Source: Cuniculiplasma sp052315315 (GTDB lineage: Archaea > Thermoplasmatota > Thermoplasmata > Thermoplasmatales > Thermoplasmataceae). Taken from it: 36,739 nt of DNA. A program made the translations under genes and the position numbers. Below, one piece after another: positions 1-8,263 of the stretch; within the stretch, counting starts at the first letter, position 1, and each line of letters starts with the position of its first letter. The notes beneath the pieces were generated by a model. That model did no database searches. It was given only the letters and a program-made list of their open reading frames with translations, and was not told the origin of the DNA. The stretch covers positions 1 to 36,739 of the forward strand of contig JBLSDE010000017.1 in NCBI GenBank assembly GCA_052315315.1, read 5' to 3'.

Positions 1-23
1 CAGGGTATTATGTCGAGACGAAG

Positions 24-74
24 GGCAGTCAATCTGTAAAGCGGCCTCGCAGGCCAAGAGACAAGACGACTGCC
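24..74. repeat. GC-rich nested inverted repeat (hairpin)
   Basis: GGCAGTC at 24-30 pairs perfectly with GACTGCC at 68-74. Inside it, GGCCT at 43-47 pairs with AGGCC at 51-55 around a CGC loop. The two internal loops are both 12 nt, so the structure is symmetric. The surrounding 40-95 stretch is clearly GC-richer than the AT-rich DNA after it. One frame from base 1 runs into a TAA at 37-39 and could be the C-terminus of a truncated gene. A structured 3' end of a mobile element, for example an IS200/IS605-type end or its RNA, is possible but not shown. Confidence 0.4.
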
Positions 75-194
75 TCTCCGACTCTCACGCTGACACCGTC
101 ATGTCAACGTGGCCAAAAGAACTTTTTTCATGACATCTGTAAAGAAAAACAATATTTACCCAAAATTTACCAAACCAGAAACTGAAGATGTATA

Positions 195-598
195 ATGATG
201 GATGTTGAAATTATCCGGATTGGAAGGAAGAGGAAATACATGGTCCTGAGACTCATGAAGGATGGTACTTTCTCCCTGAGAGTGTCAATCTATGTAACCG
301 GAACTCAGATCGATTCGTTCCTTGATAAGAATGGCGAATGGATGGATAGGGTCAAGGAGAAATTTGACAGAGATTCACAGATGAAGGAGAGTGTCAAATT
401 TGAGGACGGTGAAAAACGTCCTCTCTTTTGGGTTGAGTATGAAATTCAAATTGCGAAGGGGAGAAGATGCCTGCATTTGACGGTACTTTCCATCTTTCTG
501 AAAACTGCGGGGATAAGGGAAGACAAGTGTTCAGGAACTATTACAGAAATGAACTGAAAGCCTACCTGCAGGAGCGCCTGGTTCATTTTTCCATGTAA
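195..598 (+). pseudogene. Frameshifted, truncated YgjP/DUF45-type metallopeptidase remnant
   Basis: The first part reads as a 120-residue frame whose N-terminus (RIGRKRKYMVLRLMKDG, then the FLDKNGEWMD segment) fits the start of the YgjP-like M48-type zinc peptidase family (DUF45). From about 476 another frame carries on the same family pattern to a TAA at 596-598, with FRNYYRNELKAYLQERL, which matches the family's F..WYR..L..YL..R stretch just before the catalytic region. The HExxH zinc motif expected downstream is absent. The gene is therefore both frameshifted (around 450-476) and cut short. It lies next to an IS remnant, which suggests decay after transposition. The family assignment is from motif memory and is moderately sure. 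Confidence 0.55.
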
Positions 599-612
599 AC
601 GCCGATCAAGAT

Positions 613-645
613 TTGTGCAAAATCGCCGGTTTGAAATTGACCCCC
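613..645. mobile_element. Possible IS21-type element end
   Basis: A short GC-richer stretch (TGTGCAAAATCGCC followed by GGTTTGAAATTGACCCC) lies directly downstream of the IstB remnant, between two decayed genes. IS21-type elements commonly carry conserved, repeated terminal sequences just after istB. The resemblance is from general memory, and no matching opposite end is visible in the window. Confidence 0.25.
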
Positions 646-670
646 TTTATATATAGTTTTCATTCCCTTT

Positions 671-1060
671 TCACTCCTTCCTCATTGTTTGTAATGAATT
701 CTTCTTCCTGTCCTTCAGCCTGTAAGATTCACCCTTTATGTTTATGACAGTGCAGTGGTGCAATATGCGATCAAGGACAGCAGCTGCCATTACTGAATCT
801 CCCAGTACTTCACCCCATTCTGAAAAAGATTTGTTGCTTGTGTATATGGTTGATCTCTTCTCATATCTTGATGAAACAGACTGGAAGAAGAGATTGGATT
901 CTTCTTGTGTGATAGGAAGATATCCCATCTCATCCACAAACATCAGTTTGAATATTGAATATGTCCTTATGTGTTATTCCGGTCTCTTCATATCATAATC
1001 TCTCTTCAATGTCTGCACATGCTTGACTGCAGATATGTAATATGCAGGTATATCTGTCCA
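671..1060 (-). pseudogene. IstB-like ATPase remnant (IS21-family transposition helper)
   Basis: The intact C-terminal part contains the Walker B segment VDEMGYLPIT, SSRYEKRSTIYTSNKSF, EWGEVLGDSV, LDRILHHC and INIKGESYRL, all typical of IstB, the AAA+ helper of IS21-family transposases. The same frame continues upstream (AYYISAVKHVQTLKRDYD) but is broken by a TAA at 974-976. The Walker A region and the IstA transposase are missing. The element is therefore inactive, a C-terminal fragment with a nonsense mutation. It marks the left end of the window as a former insertion site. Confidence 0.8.
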
Positions 1061-1143
1061 AAATTAGGGAGTTCAGTTCAATGTTATGTTTGTTACACAA
1101 TCGAAGATGAAATTAAATATTTAAAAATTTTTTCACTCTCTTT

Positions 1144-2760
1144 TCAGTTTCTCTCATATCTTTTTATGGAAAACCATACAACTATTGCGAACCACAGGAA
1201 GAGATCAGGAATAATGAGCAATGGTGTAAGCATAAACAAAGATCTATGATTGAACATAATGACACCCGGAAATGGAGTGAATGTTAGATAGTCCATGAAT
1301 TCAATTGGGGCGGAGAATGGTATAATACTGAATATTAAGTTTATCTCTCCCGCTTCATTAATAAGTGGTTTTGTAAGGTAATTTTCCAAGGCAAATATTG
1401 GCAAATTAAGATAGGATTCCAATGCACCCATTCCTATTGATACAACTATGGGTAGAAAGAGTGTTATAACAAATACGACCAGACTTCTTGTTCCGGAAGA
1501 TAATGTTTTTTTGGATTCTAAGAATAGATAGATTGGGGAAACTAATAAAAAGATTGAAAAAAGGATAATCGTACTTATCAGAATTACGTATGAGTCCAGG
1601 AGTGAATGATAAAAGAACAGGTCTATAATATCCCCAAATATTACACCGAATCCCACTGTCAGGAGCAATGTAATTATTCCGGCAAAAAATTTCAGAAAGA
1701 CAATATTTCTGCGCTTATGTGGAATAGAAGTGTATACATCTCTCTCAGGAAGTCCATATATCTCCGTAATTACAGATATAACTATCAGGGAAACTACAAG
1801 AGTTCCAAGAAGGTATGCAAATATGGAAAAAGACTGCCCAAAACCAATATAGTTAGTGTTTGCATCAAGAACAACTGTTCCTGAACTTCCCTGACTATAT
1901 GTTATACTGATTGCACCGTTCTCATTCATTTTAAGAATCTGTGAATATCCAAAGGGTTGAACAACCGAGTGGGCACTGACATTAATCTCTTCCGTTGAAT
2001 TGGGGATATACTGGAAGGTACCAGTTTTAGAATCATAACTGCTCTGGGTAATGAATAAACTGATATTTTTATTCCATCCATTATAAATTACTGGGGCCAC
2101 TCCATAAAGTCCAAGATTATAGTAGGGCAAAATGGAATATGAGACGTTTACCGACAGTGCCTGTTGTCCAGGTGTGCTCTCTATTCCATTTCCGTTTGTA
2201 TTTGTTCCATTCAGATTTTGAATGAAGTTCCTCTTTAGATAAATTGTATCTGACTGCGAACCATGAACACCTGGTATGTAAAAATTCATGAAATAGTTAC
2301 CGAAGAAGAAAAGCTGAAAGTTCTTACTCTTGAGATTCTGAGGCCTTTCTGAGACGTAATTGTTTGGCGTGGAAAGGCAATTACCGGGTATGCCATTTGT
2401 ATAATTTACTGTTGTATTAAAAACGCCACCTGAATTTGTCCTGACCATAAGACTTACACCGCCGTTCATTGTTATGTTCTCAAAAAGAATTGAAGTATTA
2501 CTCATAGGTTGAAGGCATTTATTCAACACAAATCCCTTATAACTAAAGGTATGGAAATATACAACTCCCCCGGAAAGAGTGGCATTGCTTACGTTCTGAA
2601 CAACTTCCGAATAATAATAATGGTCATACTGGGATGGAGTATCTGAATTGAGAATTGCAATATAGGGTACGACCATGAGAAAAGCGATTAAAAGAATTAC
2701 TATGAGTTTCCTCTTCAACAGCATCCTTATCTCATTTTTAATTATATTCCCAAATCTCAC
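1144..2760 (-). CDS. Large multi-TM membrane protein, ABC-2 permease-like
   Basis: A 538-residue protein with one N-terminal membrane helix (about residues 20-38), a long Asn/Ser/Thr-rich extracytoplasmic domain (about 40-305) with many N-x-S/T sequons, and about six further helices to the C-terminus. This layout, one helix, an external domain and then a helix bundle, is common in ABC-2-type permease subunits. No ATPase follows on the same strand; the nearest is in the divergent operon at 3565-4404. The start is GTG with no strong SD, and an upstream AT-rich stretch may be a distant promoter. The transport role is inferred and the substrate is unknown. Confidence 0.7.
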   Translation of the reverse strand: MRFGNIIKNEIRMLLKRKLIVILLIAFLMVVPYIAILNSDTPSQYDHYYYSEVVQNVSNATLSGGVVYFHTFSYKGFVLNKCLQPMSNTSILFENITMNGGVSLMVRTNSGGVFNTTVNYTNGIPGNCLSTPNNYVSERPQNLKSKNFQLFFFGNYFMNFYIPGVHGSQSDTIYLKRNFIQNLNGTNTNGNGIESTPGQQALSVNVSYSILPYYNLGLYGVAPVIYNGWNKNISLFITQSSYDSKTGTFQYIPNSTEEINVSAHSVVQPFGYSQILKMNENGAISITYSQGSSGTVVLDANTNYIGFGQSFSIFAYLLGTLVVSLIVISVITEIYGLPERDVYTSIPHKRRNIVFLKFFAGIITLLLTVGFGVIFGDIIDLFFYHSLLDSYVILISTIILFSIFLLVSPIYLFLESKKTLSSGTRSLVVFVITLFLPIVVSIGMGALESYLNLPIFALENYLTKPLINEAGEINLIFSIIPFSAPIEFMDYLTFTPFPGVIMFNHRSLFMLTPLLIIPDLFLWFAIVVWFSIKRYERN

Positions 2761-3023
2761 TTTTCACTTCATAATATTATGCTTATTAAGTTTGTCTATA
2801 AGTTTATAATTATCTTACTAAATTTAATTCTATCACATAGAGATTCAGATTATTTTCCTTTTAAAGGGCATATTCAAACTATAGAAAATGACCTTATATT
2901 GAGGATATGCACATATTATCATACACGCACTAAAGGAAAATTTTATGGAGGTTACGGGGGTGAATAAAATTGAATCGATCAATTACATTAATTAGCCTGA
3001 AATTGATAATATGAGAGAGAAAC

Positions 3024-3554
3024 TTGCGTAAAGATATTGTAAAGAAAAGCCTCATAATTCTGATCATAGGGATCATACTGGCAGTGGCAGGGATATCTCT
3101 CACTGCCGATTATCTGAAGGTTGGGACCACGTACATATCACAGAACGGAATGTATACTTCATCGGAGATAAATATTACAGGAAAAGGTCTTATAAATATT
3201 GAAGGTGGCAATTTTTCATTCTATCTTATTAAGTATTCAGATCTCGGTAAGGTAGACAGGCAGAACATAGAAAACTTCTCACTTACACCTGTAAATTCAA
3301 ATTCTCCAAAATCAGGAGACGAATTTCTCGTACCTCCCGGATCCTATGTTCTGGTGTCATTTATAAATCCTCCATCGGGCATTATATATTCATACGCAAG
3401 CCATGAGGGGACATTTACAGAACTTGGCATATTATTACTTGTTGGTATTTTCATGGTAGGGGTTTCCATAATAGTGCTGATTATAGGTATCCTGAAAAGA
3501 GAAAAATTCAAACCACCAGAAGAGGAGTTTTTTAAGGAAGAGAACAAAGAATAG
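3024..3554 (+). CDS. Two-TM membrane protein, first gene of ABC operon
   Basis: A 176-residue protein with an N-terminal hydrophobic helix (about residues 8-28), an external domain of about 100 residues with sequons, a second helix (about 133-157) and a short charged, Glu-rich cytoplasmic tail. I recognise no family. TTG is the likely start, preceded by GAGAG; the ATG at 3011 opens a different, immediately closed frame. The stop codon is followed within the same bases by the SD of the ABC ATPase, so it is the first gene of a three-gene operon. It may be an accessory or substrate-contact subunit of that exporter. Confidence 0.65.
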   Translation: MRKDIVKKSLIILIIGIILAVAGISLTADYLKVGTTYISQNGMYTSSEINITGKGLINIEGGNFSFYLIKYSDLGKVDRQNIENFSLTPVNSNSPKSGDEFLVPPGSYVLVSFINPPSGIIYSYASHEGTFTELGILLLVGIFMVGVSIIVLIIGILKREKFKPPEEEFFKEENKE

Positions 3555-3558
3555 GTGA
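3553..3558 (+). promoter_or_regulatory. Shine-Dalgarno site that fixes the ACG start
   Basis: AGGTGA matches the archaeal anti-SD closely. It sits six bases before the ACG codon at 3565 and overlaps the upstream stop codon. It argues that translation of the ATPase begins there and not at the later GTG. Confidence 0.6.
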
Positions 3559-3564
3559 ACAAAC

Positions 3565-4404
3565 ACGATCGAAATTAAGAAAATTAAAAAGGTCTATAGC
3601 GGAGGCAAGATTGCCGTTAACGAGATTGATGCGGTTATATCTGAAAGAGTGACAACTCTTATAGGCAGAAATGGGGCTGGAAAGACAAGTTTATTGAGAA
3701 TGCTATCAACTCAGTTAATGCCGACTTCCGGAACGGCATCTATAGAGGGATATGATATAATCAAGGAGGCTACAAAGGTTAGAAAGATAATATCCAGCAT
3801 ACCTCAGGAGGCGTCACCAATAGGCATACTGACCCCATATGAGCAGGTGAAGATGTATCTCATAGGGCGTAAATTCAGTAACTCTGACGCTTCAAAGTAT
3901 GCAATAGATGCACTTGAAACAGTAGGACTTGGAGATGCCATAAATAGCCCAGCAGATACCTTAAGTGGGGGCATGAAGAGAAAGATGTTTGTGGCACTTG
4001 CCATAGCCTCCAATGCAAATGTTGTGTTTCTGGATGAACCAACAACCGGGCTTGATCCACTGTCAAGATTTGAGGTATGGTCTGCAATCAAGAAGCTGAA
4101 AAGCAAGGTGCTTCTGACAACACACTATATGGAGGAGGCAGAGAACCTTTCTCAGGAGGTTTTTCTAATGGATCAGGGCAAAATAATAGATCATGGAACA
4201 GTTAAATCTCTTCTTTCAAGGTTCAATGGAAAGGTGCGTATAGAATCAAATGTGCCAATGAAGGATTCCTATAGCGTTGGAGGTATACACATCAAGTATG
4301 CTGATGTGAACGATTCCGAAAATTTCATAAGGGAAGGAGCCACTGTGAAGAGAATTACCCTTGATGATCTCTTTATAATGAGGGGTGTGGACCTTGAATC
4401 CTAA
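3565..4404 (+). CDS. ABC transporter ATP-binding protein with probable ACG start
   Basis: ATPase subunit of an ABC-2 exporter. Counted from the ACG start, it has an A-loop Tyr (residue 11), Walker A GRNGAGKT (34-41), a Q-loop Gln (about 81), signature LSGGMKRK (133-140), Walker B VVFLDEP (153-159) and an H-loop TTHYMEEA. The first standard start codon in frame is the GTG at 3649, which would leave only five residues before Walker A and remove the first beta strands. The same frame stays open to 3559. An AGGTGA SD at 3553-3558 lies six bases before ACG at 3565-3567, which is exactly where family members would begin (M-I-E-I-K). Either ACG is used as start or it is a mutated ATG. The SD overlaps the stop of the preceding gene. 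Confidence 0.85.
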   Translation, partial: TIEIKKIKKVYSGGKIAVNEIDAVISERVTTLIGRNGAGKTSLLRMLSTQLMPTSGTASIEGYDIIKEATKVRKIISSIPQEASPIGILTPYEQVKMYLIGRKFSNSDASKYAIDALETVGLGDAINSPADTLSGGMKRKMFVALAIASNANVVFLDEPTTGLDPLSRFEVWSAIKKLKSKVLLTTHYMEEAENLSQEVFLMDQGKIIDHGTVKSLLSRFNGKVRIESNVPMKDSYSVGGIHIKYADVNDSENFIREGATVKRITLDDLFIMRGVDLES

Positions 4405-5143
4405 GTTCATACTGCATTTTTCATTCTATTATGGTATTAAGGCCATCCTCAGAGGCCCATCCTATATTATAGCATCCCTTGTAACACCGCTCACACTTTT
4501 ATTTGTAGTTTACATTCTCACTGCAGGAAAACTTGTTGAATTTGCAGTTGTGGGAGGAATGATATCTCTCATAGCATCCATAGGTCTGCAGAGTGCAGGT
4601 GACGCAACCTTTTTCAGGCTTCAGCTGAGGATGCAGGAGCTCTATGTGGCAAGTGAGGTAACACCAATCGACTATATGCTTGCAATGACCCTCAGTTTTC
4701 TGGCTTTTTCCATACCAGGGATTGTTGTCTATTCACTTCTTGGTGCATACTATGGTCTCTATACATTAACAACCTCTGCATTCATGGCATTTCTCATCTT
4801 CATGCTCATCCTTTCAACCTCTGCAATCTCATTCATAATATCCGGCCTGATCAAACATGTGAGGAATGTATGGGGAATCACTGCGATTCTGTCAATTGTA
4901 ATGACAGTTATCCCGCCCACATTTTATCCCTACGTGGACCTTCAGGGGAGGCTCGGAACTAATGGGCTCATATATCTTCTGTCTCTGTCCCCAGCAACAC
5001 CTGCCGCCATATGTGCCCAGATGTTTTTTGGCCTTATAGGATGGAATGGAAACATGTTCTTCACAATGATAATTTTCCTGCTTGGAGAAACCGCCATATA
5101 TTTCAGCATTGCAAAATTCCTCACAAGATGGAGAGAAGTGTAA
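4394..5143 (+). CDS. ABC-2 type exporter permease
   Basis: An integral membrane protein of about 249 residues with six hydrophobic helices and an amphipathic N-terminus (FILHFSFYYGIKAILRGP), the usual build of ABC-2 permeases. It contains the family-like stretch LSPATPAA before the last helix. The TTG at 4394 is favoured because GGGGTG (4382-4387) lies six bases upstream; a GTG at 4385 in the same frame is the alternative. It overlaps the ATPase gene by about 11 bases, so the two are translationally coupled. Together with the genes at 3024 and 3565 it forms a small exporter. The substrate is unknown; drug, lipid or polypeptide are all possible. Confidence 0.8.
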   Translation: MNPKFILHFSFYYGIKAILRGPSYIIASLVTPLTLLFVVYILTAGKLVEFAVVGGMISLIASIGLQSAGDATFFRLQLRMQELYVASEVTPIDYMLAMTLSFLAFSIPGIVVYSLLGAYYGLYTLTTSAFMAFLIFMLILSTSAISFIISGLIKHVRNVWGITAILSIVMTVIPPTFYPYVDLQGRLGTNGLIYLLSLSPATPAAICAQMFFGLIGWNGNMFFTMIIFLLGETAIYFSIAKFLTRWREV

Positions 5144-5149
5144 GTATTA

Positions 5150-6172
5150 TCAGTCAGGCTGGTAACTCTCCTCCTCAATATTCATTAAAGCAGGCCTTTC
5201 GATCTTTCCATATTGCTCTCCTGTAATTTCAGAAATTTTTTTTCTCATAATTTCCGGTTGATAATACTGTACCTTATATGGGAAAAAATATTCCATTTTC
5301 TCAACATTTCCTATTTTACTTAGTTTCTCAAAAATATCCCTTGAAAGGCTCAAATTTTCAATATTCAAGCACAATACTATCAGGCCTTCAAATTCCGTAA
5401 TATCGTATAAAATCATGTTTCCGACTTTTCTGAAAATTTCCGTCAGAACATCATTCTTCCTTCTTTCCTCAACTTTGATGAAAACTTCGGAAATATTCAT
5501 AAAGAAATTTCTGTATCCAGAGACAGAGGTAATAAATCTAAATCCGCCCTGCGCCAGTATTCTTTTCATTATTTTCTTTACCTTCCCTGATGTGATTTTC
5601 ATGATTTTTCCTATTTCATTTATGGGCAATAGGGCATCTTCAGATAGTATCTGAATCAGGGAAGCACTCTTGCGATCAAGGTTTATCTCTCTCATTTTGC
5701 ACGGAAATCTCTCCAGAAATTTTACGTCAGTTAAAATTTCACCAATTTCATTAAGATAACCTTCATATGAAGTTCCATTTTCATAAATAATTTCTATAAA
5801 GATCTTATTCATCTCAATATTGAATGTGTGAACTCCGAATATAAAATCCAGCTTTCCAAGATTTTCTTCCTCTTCTGGAGTTATGCCTTTCCTTATCTCA
5901 CAAAAAACCCCAACCTTCGCAAGATTCAAAAATGATACCTTCGGCATTATCCCAATGTTTCTTATGAAACCATCATTCATCATCCTCTGAATTCTGTTAC
6001 TGATTATCTTTGGATTAACGCCAATCTCCTTTGAGATCTGCCAGTAAGTGGGCCTCTCTGCGATTTCCCTTCCTGACCAGTTCAGATACTTTATAATTTT
6101 TCCGTCTACATTGTCATCTCGGGAAACCACAAATGAAAATTGTTCAAGACATAAATACCTTGTGGAATCCAT
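5150..6172 (-). CDS. Lrp/AsnC-like transcriptional regulator with two HTH regions
   Basis: A 340-residue protein. Residues about 22-75 form a winged helix-turn-helix (IIKYLNW, then PTYWQISKEIGVNPKIISN and RIQRMMNDGFIRNIGI) as in Lrp/AsnC proteins, followed by an alpha/beta domain. A second HTH-like segment lies at about 170-205 (LPINEIGKIMKITSGKVKK), again followed by an alpha/beta domain, so the gene looks like a tandem duplication of an Lrp-like unit. It ends seven bases from the convergent permease gene. Three copies of a CTGATAT-type motif upstream suggest autoregulation. It could also control the neighbouring efflux pump, which lies upstream on the same strand. Confidence 0.7.
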   Translation of the reverse strand: MDSTRYLCLEQFSFVVSRDDNVDGKIIKYLNWSGREIAERPTYWQISKEIGVNPKIISNRIQRMMNDGFIRNIGIMPKVSFLNLAKVGVFCEIRKGITPEEEENLGKLDFIFGVHTFNIEMNKIFIEIIYENGTSYEGYLNEIGEILTDVKFLERFPCKMREINLDRKSASLIQILSEDALLPINEIGKIMKITSGKVKKIMKRILAQGGFRFITSVSGYRNFFMNISEVFIKVEERRKNDVLTEIFRKVGNMILYDITEFEGLIVLCLNIENLSLSRDIFEKLSKIGNVEKMEYFFPYKVQYYQPEIMRKKISEITGEQYGKIERPALMNIEEESYQPD

Positions 6173-6173
6173 A

Positions 6174-6297
6174 CATATCAGGGATTTTTTTGCAAATCAA
6201 TCTTAAAGTTAATTGAAAAGTATTCTCATTCCTAAGAGATGTTCCATTGTTCTGATATACCATATTTCAGAGTAAAAATTTCACTAAACCTGATATG
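6174..6297. promoter_or_regulatory. Repeated CTGATAT sites upstream of the HTH regulator
   Basis: CATATCAGG at 6174-6182 is the exact reverse complement of CCTGATATG at 6289-6297. A third copy, CTGATAT, lies at 6252-6258. In addition ACCATAT at 6259-6265 pairs with ATATGGT at 6293-6299. The first copy touches the regulator's start codon region, so binding there could block transcription. This is a candidate autoregulatory operator set; no protein-DNA evidence is available. Confidence 0.4.
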
Positions 6298-6406
6298 GTT
6301 AGTTGTATGATTTCTTAATACCATTGGAAGTATTTTGAAATCATATTGAGCAATATAAAATGATATTAAAGAATGGAAATTATTCTCTTTTAAAATTCTA
6401 TAAAAA

Positions 6407-8167
6407 TTATGGGGATTCTGTTTTTATTGCCTTGTCCTCAGTTGTGGCCTTTCCCTGAATTGTTGGAACTGAATCCGGTTCTATACCACTCTCCTCTGGG
6501 CCCAGTTCTTCGTAAACAACTCTCTTGCCCCTTAAAAGTGAAAGAATCGCTCCAACCACAAATATAAGGGATCCTGCATAGAACGTAACCCTGAGGGATG
6601 ACATGAAAGACCCAGCTATGGATGTTGGGAACCATATCTTTCCCTCCAGTGTCTTGAGAACGGCTGGAGGTATGAGTGTTGCCAGTTGACTGAGTCCTCC
6701 TGTTTCCAGAATAGTTTCAACAGGGTTATATCCGAGGAATGCAGAAAACAGGGCTGATGTTGGTGGAATATTGGTGAACACAGGAATCAGTATGGGTGCG
6801 CCTGCGGTTGATAGGGATGTGGTAAATGCACCTGGGAGCAGCCTTGTGAGGTAGACGATCACTATGGTGAAGAATATTCCCATGCTCATGGTCTGGCCTG
6901 TGTTCTGAAGGGTTGACCTCATCCCAGAGGCAACACCCCTTAATTGTGGAGGTACCGAATTCATCACTGCAGTTATGTTCGGTGCAGCAAAGAGACCCAT
7001 ACCTGATCCCATCATGAAGAGCATAAGTGCGAAGGGTATGTATGAGAAATTGTATGATAACGTTGATAGGAGTATGAATGCCACTGCACTTACAAGAAGA
7101 CCAAAGGTGGAAATGCCTCTGGCACCAATCTTATCTGACATAGCTCCCGAAATAGGACCGAAGACAACAAATCCAAGCATCATGGGTATAGTGTAAATAC
7201 CGGCCCAGAAAGGCACACTGCTATAACTGTATCCGTGAAGTGGAAGCCATATACCCTGCAGCAGGATAATGATCATGAACATCAGTCCACCCATACCCAT
7301 GGATTGCAATAGACTTGCAAAACTACCTGCAGTGAATGCTCTGTTTCTAAAAAGTGAAAGGTTGAACATCGGTTGTTCCACTGCCCTCTCAATAAAGACG
7401 AATCCTACAAGAAGGGCAACTCCCACTATCATGGAAAACTGAACATAGGGATCTCCCCATCCCATTGCAGAACCGTTGTATGGCATAAGTCCATAGGTTA
7501 TGGCCACAAGAATAAGTGTCAGGCCACCCGCAAATGCAATGTTTCCAGGTATATCCAGTTTCTGGTTGGTGTGCCTTTTAGAGTGATCCTTTAATTTTGC
7601 GTAAGACCATACTGTTCCAAAGATACCAACCGGGACACTTACAAGGAAGACATCTCTCCAGTAAATGGAGGCAAGTATCCCTCCAAGTATAAGACCAACA
7701 AGGGAACCTGCAAGTGCAGCCACCTGGTTTATTCCCATAGCTTTTCCTCTCTCATTTGAAGGGAAACTGTCTGTAATTATGGCAGCTGAATTTGCCATTA
7801 GGAACGATCCACCGATGGCCTGAACTACCCTGAAAAGGATAAGCTCCTGTGCGCCCAGATCACCTGTATTGGGTGTCAGATAGAGAAGTATGGAGCCTAT
7901 AGTGAAGATGAGAAAACCAAGATTGAAGAGTCTCACTCTACCATAAATATCAGATAGCCTCCCTATTGTAACAAGAAGAACTGCAGTTACCATCATGTAA
8001 CCCATGAGTATCCAGAGCAAATACTGGAATGACGATCCAGCGAATGGATCAAGGTTTATCCCCTTGAATATGGCTGGCAGTGAAATGAGTATTATGGTGG
8101 AATTTATGGAACCCATAAGAACACCCATTGTGGTGTTGGAAAGAGCAACCCATTTGTATTGAACCAT
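6407..8167 (-). CDS. MFS efflux transporter, DHA2 (EmrB/QacA) family, 14 TM
   Basis: A 586-residue major facilitator of the 14-helix drug:H+ antiporter type. MFS motif A is seen as GRLSDIYGRVRLF after helix 2, motif B as RVVQAIGGSFLMA in helix 4, and the Gly-rich motif C as LAGSLVGLILGGILAS in helix 5. The C-terminus is a charged cytoplasmic tail. Such pumps export drugs, organic acids or other toxic small molecules using the proton gradient. The start codon is about 24 bases from a TATA box (TTTATAAT on the minus strand), so the mRNA is probably leaderless. A repeated TGATAA operator surrounds that TATA box, which suggests inducible, repressor-controlled expression. Confidence 0.9.
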   Translation of the reverse strand: MVQYKWVALSNTTMGVLMGSINSTIILISLPAIFKGINLDPFAGSSFQYLLWILMGYMMVTAVLLVTIGRLSDIYGRVRLFNLGFLIFTIGSILLYLTPNTGDLGAQELILFRVVQAIGGSFLMANSAAIITDSFPSNERGKAMGINQVAALAGSLVGLILGGILASIYWRDVFLVSVPVGIFGTVWSYAKLKDHSKRHTNQKLDIPGNIAFAGGLTLILVAITYGLMPYNGSAMGWGDPYVQFSMIVGVALLVGFVFIERAVEQPMFNLSLFRNRAFTAGSFASLLQSMGMGGLMFMIIILLQGIWLPLHGYSYSSVPFWAGIYTIPMMLGFVVFGPISGAMSDKIGARGISTFGLLVSAVAFILLSTLSYNFSYIPFALMLFMMGSGMGLFAAPNITAVMNSVPPQLRGVASGMRSTLQNTGQTMSMGIFFTIVIVYLTRLLPGAFTTSLSTAGAPILIPVFTNIPPTSALFSAFLGYNPVETILETGGLSQLATLIPPAVLKTLEGKIWFPTSIAGSFMSSLRVTFYAGSLIFVVGAILSLLRGKRVVYEELGPEESGIEPDSVPTIQGKATTEDKAIKTESP

Positions 8168-8207
8168 GATAAGTCATTTATCAATATTATAAATACTTAA
8201 TTGATAA
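8167..8207. promoter_or_regulatory. Operator-like repeat over the efflux-pump promoter
   Basis: Three hexamer sites alternate in orientation: TGATAA at 8167-8172, TTATCA at 8178-8183 and TGATAA at 8202-8207. The second and third extend to TTATCAAT/ATTGATAA, an 8-bp perfect inverted repeat with a 14-bp spacer. The spacer holds the predicted TATA box of the minus-strand MFS gene, while the first site overlaps its start codon. This is the expected geometry for a MarR- or TetR-like repressor that responds to pump substrates. The same region also serves the divergent gene at 8264. Confidence 0.55.
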
Positions 8208-8263
8208 TTCTTTAAGTTGTTAATTATTAATAGATTTTAAATAGGAATTTGAAATATACCAAT

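Noticed and set aside
2779..2967. 62-codon plus-strand frame between divergent genes
   Set aside because: Low-complexity AT-rich start, no SD or family resemblance, and it occupies the promoter region of two operons.
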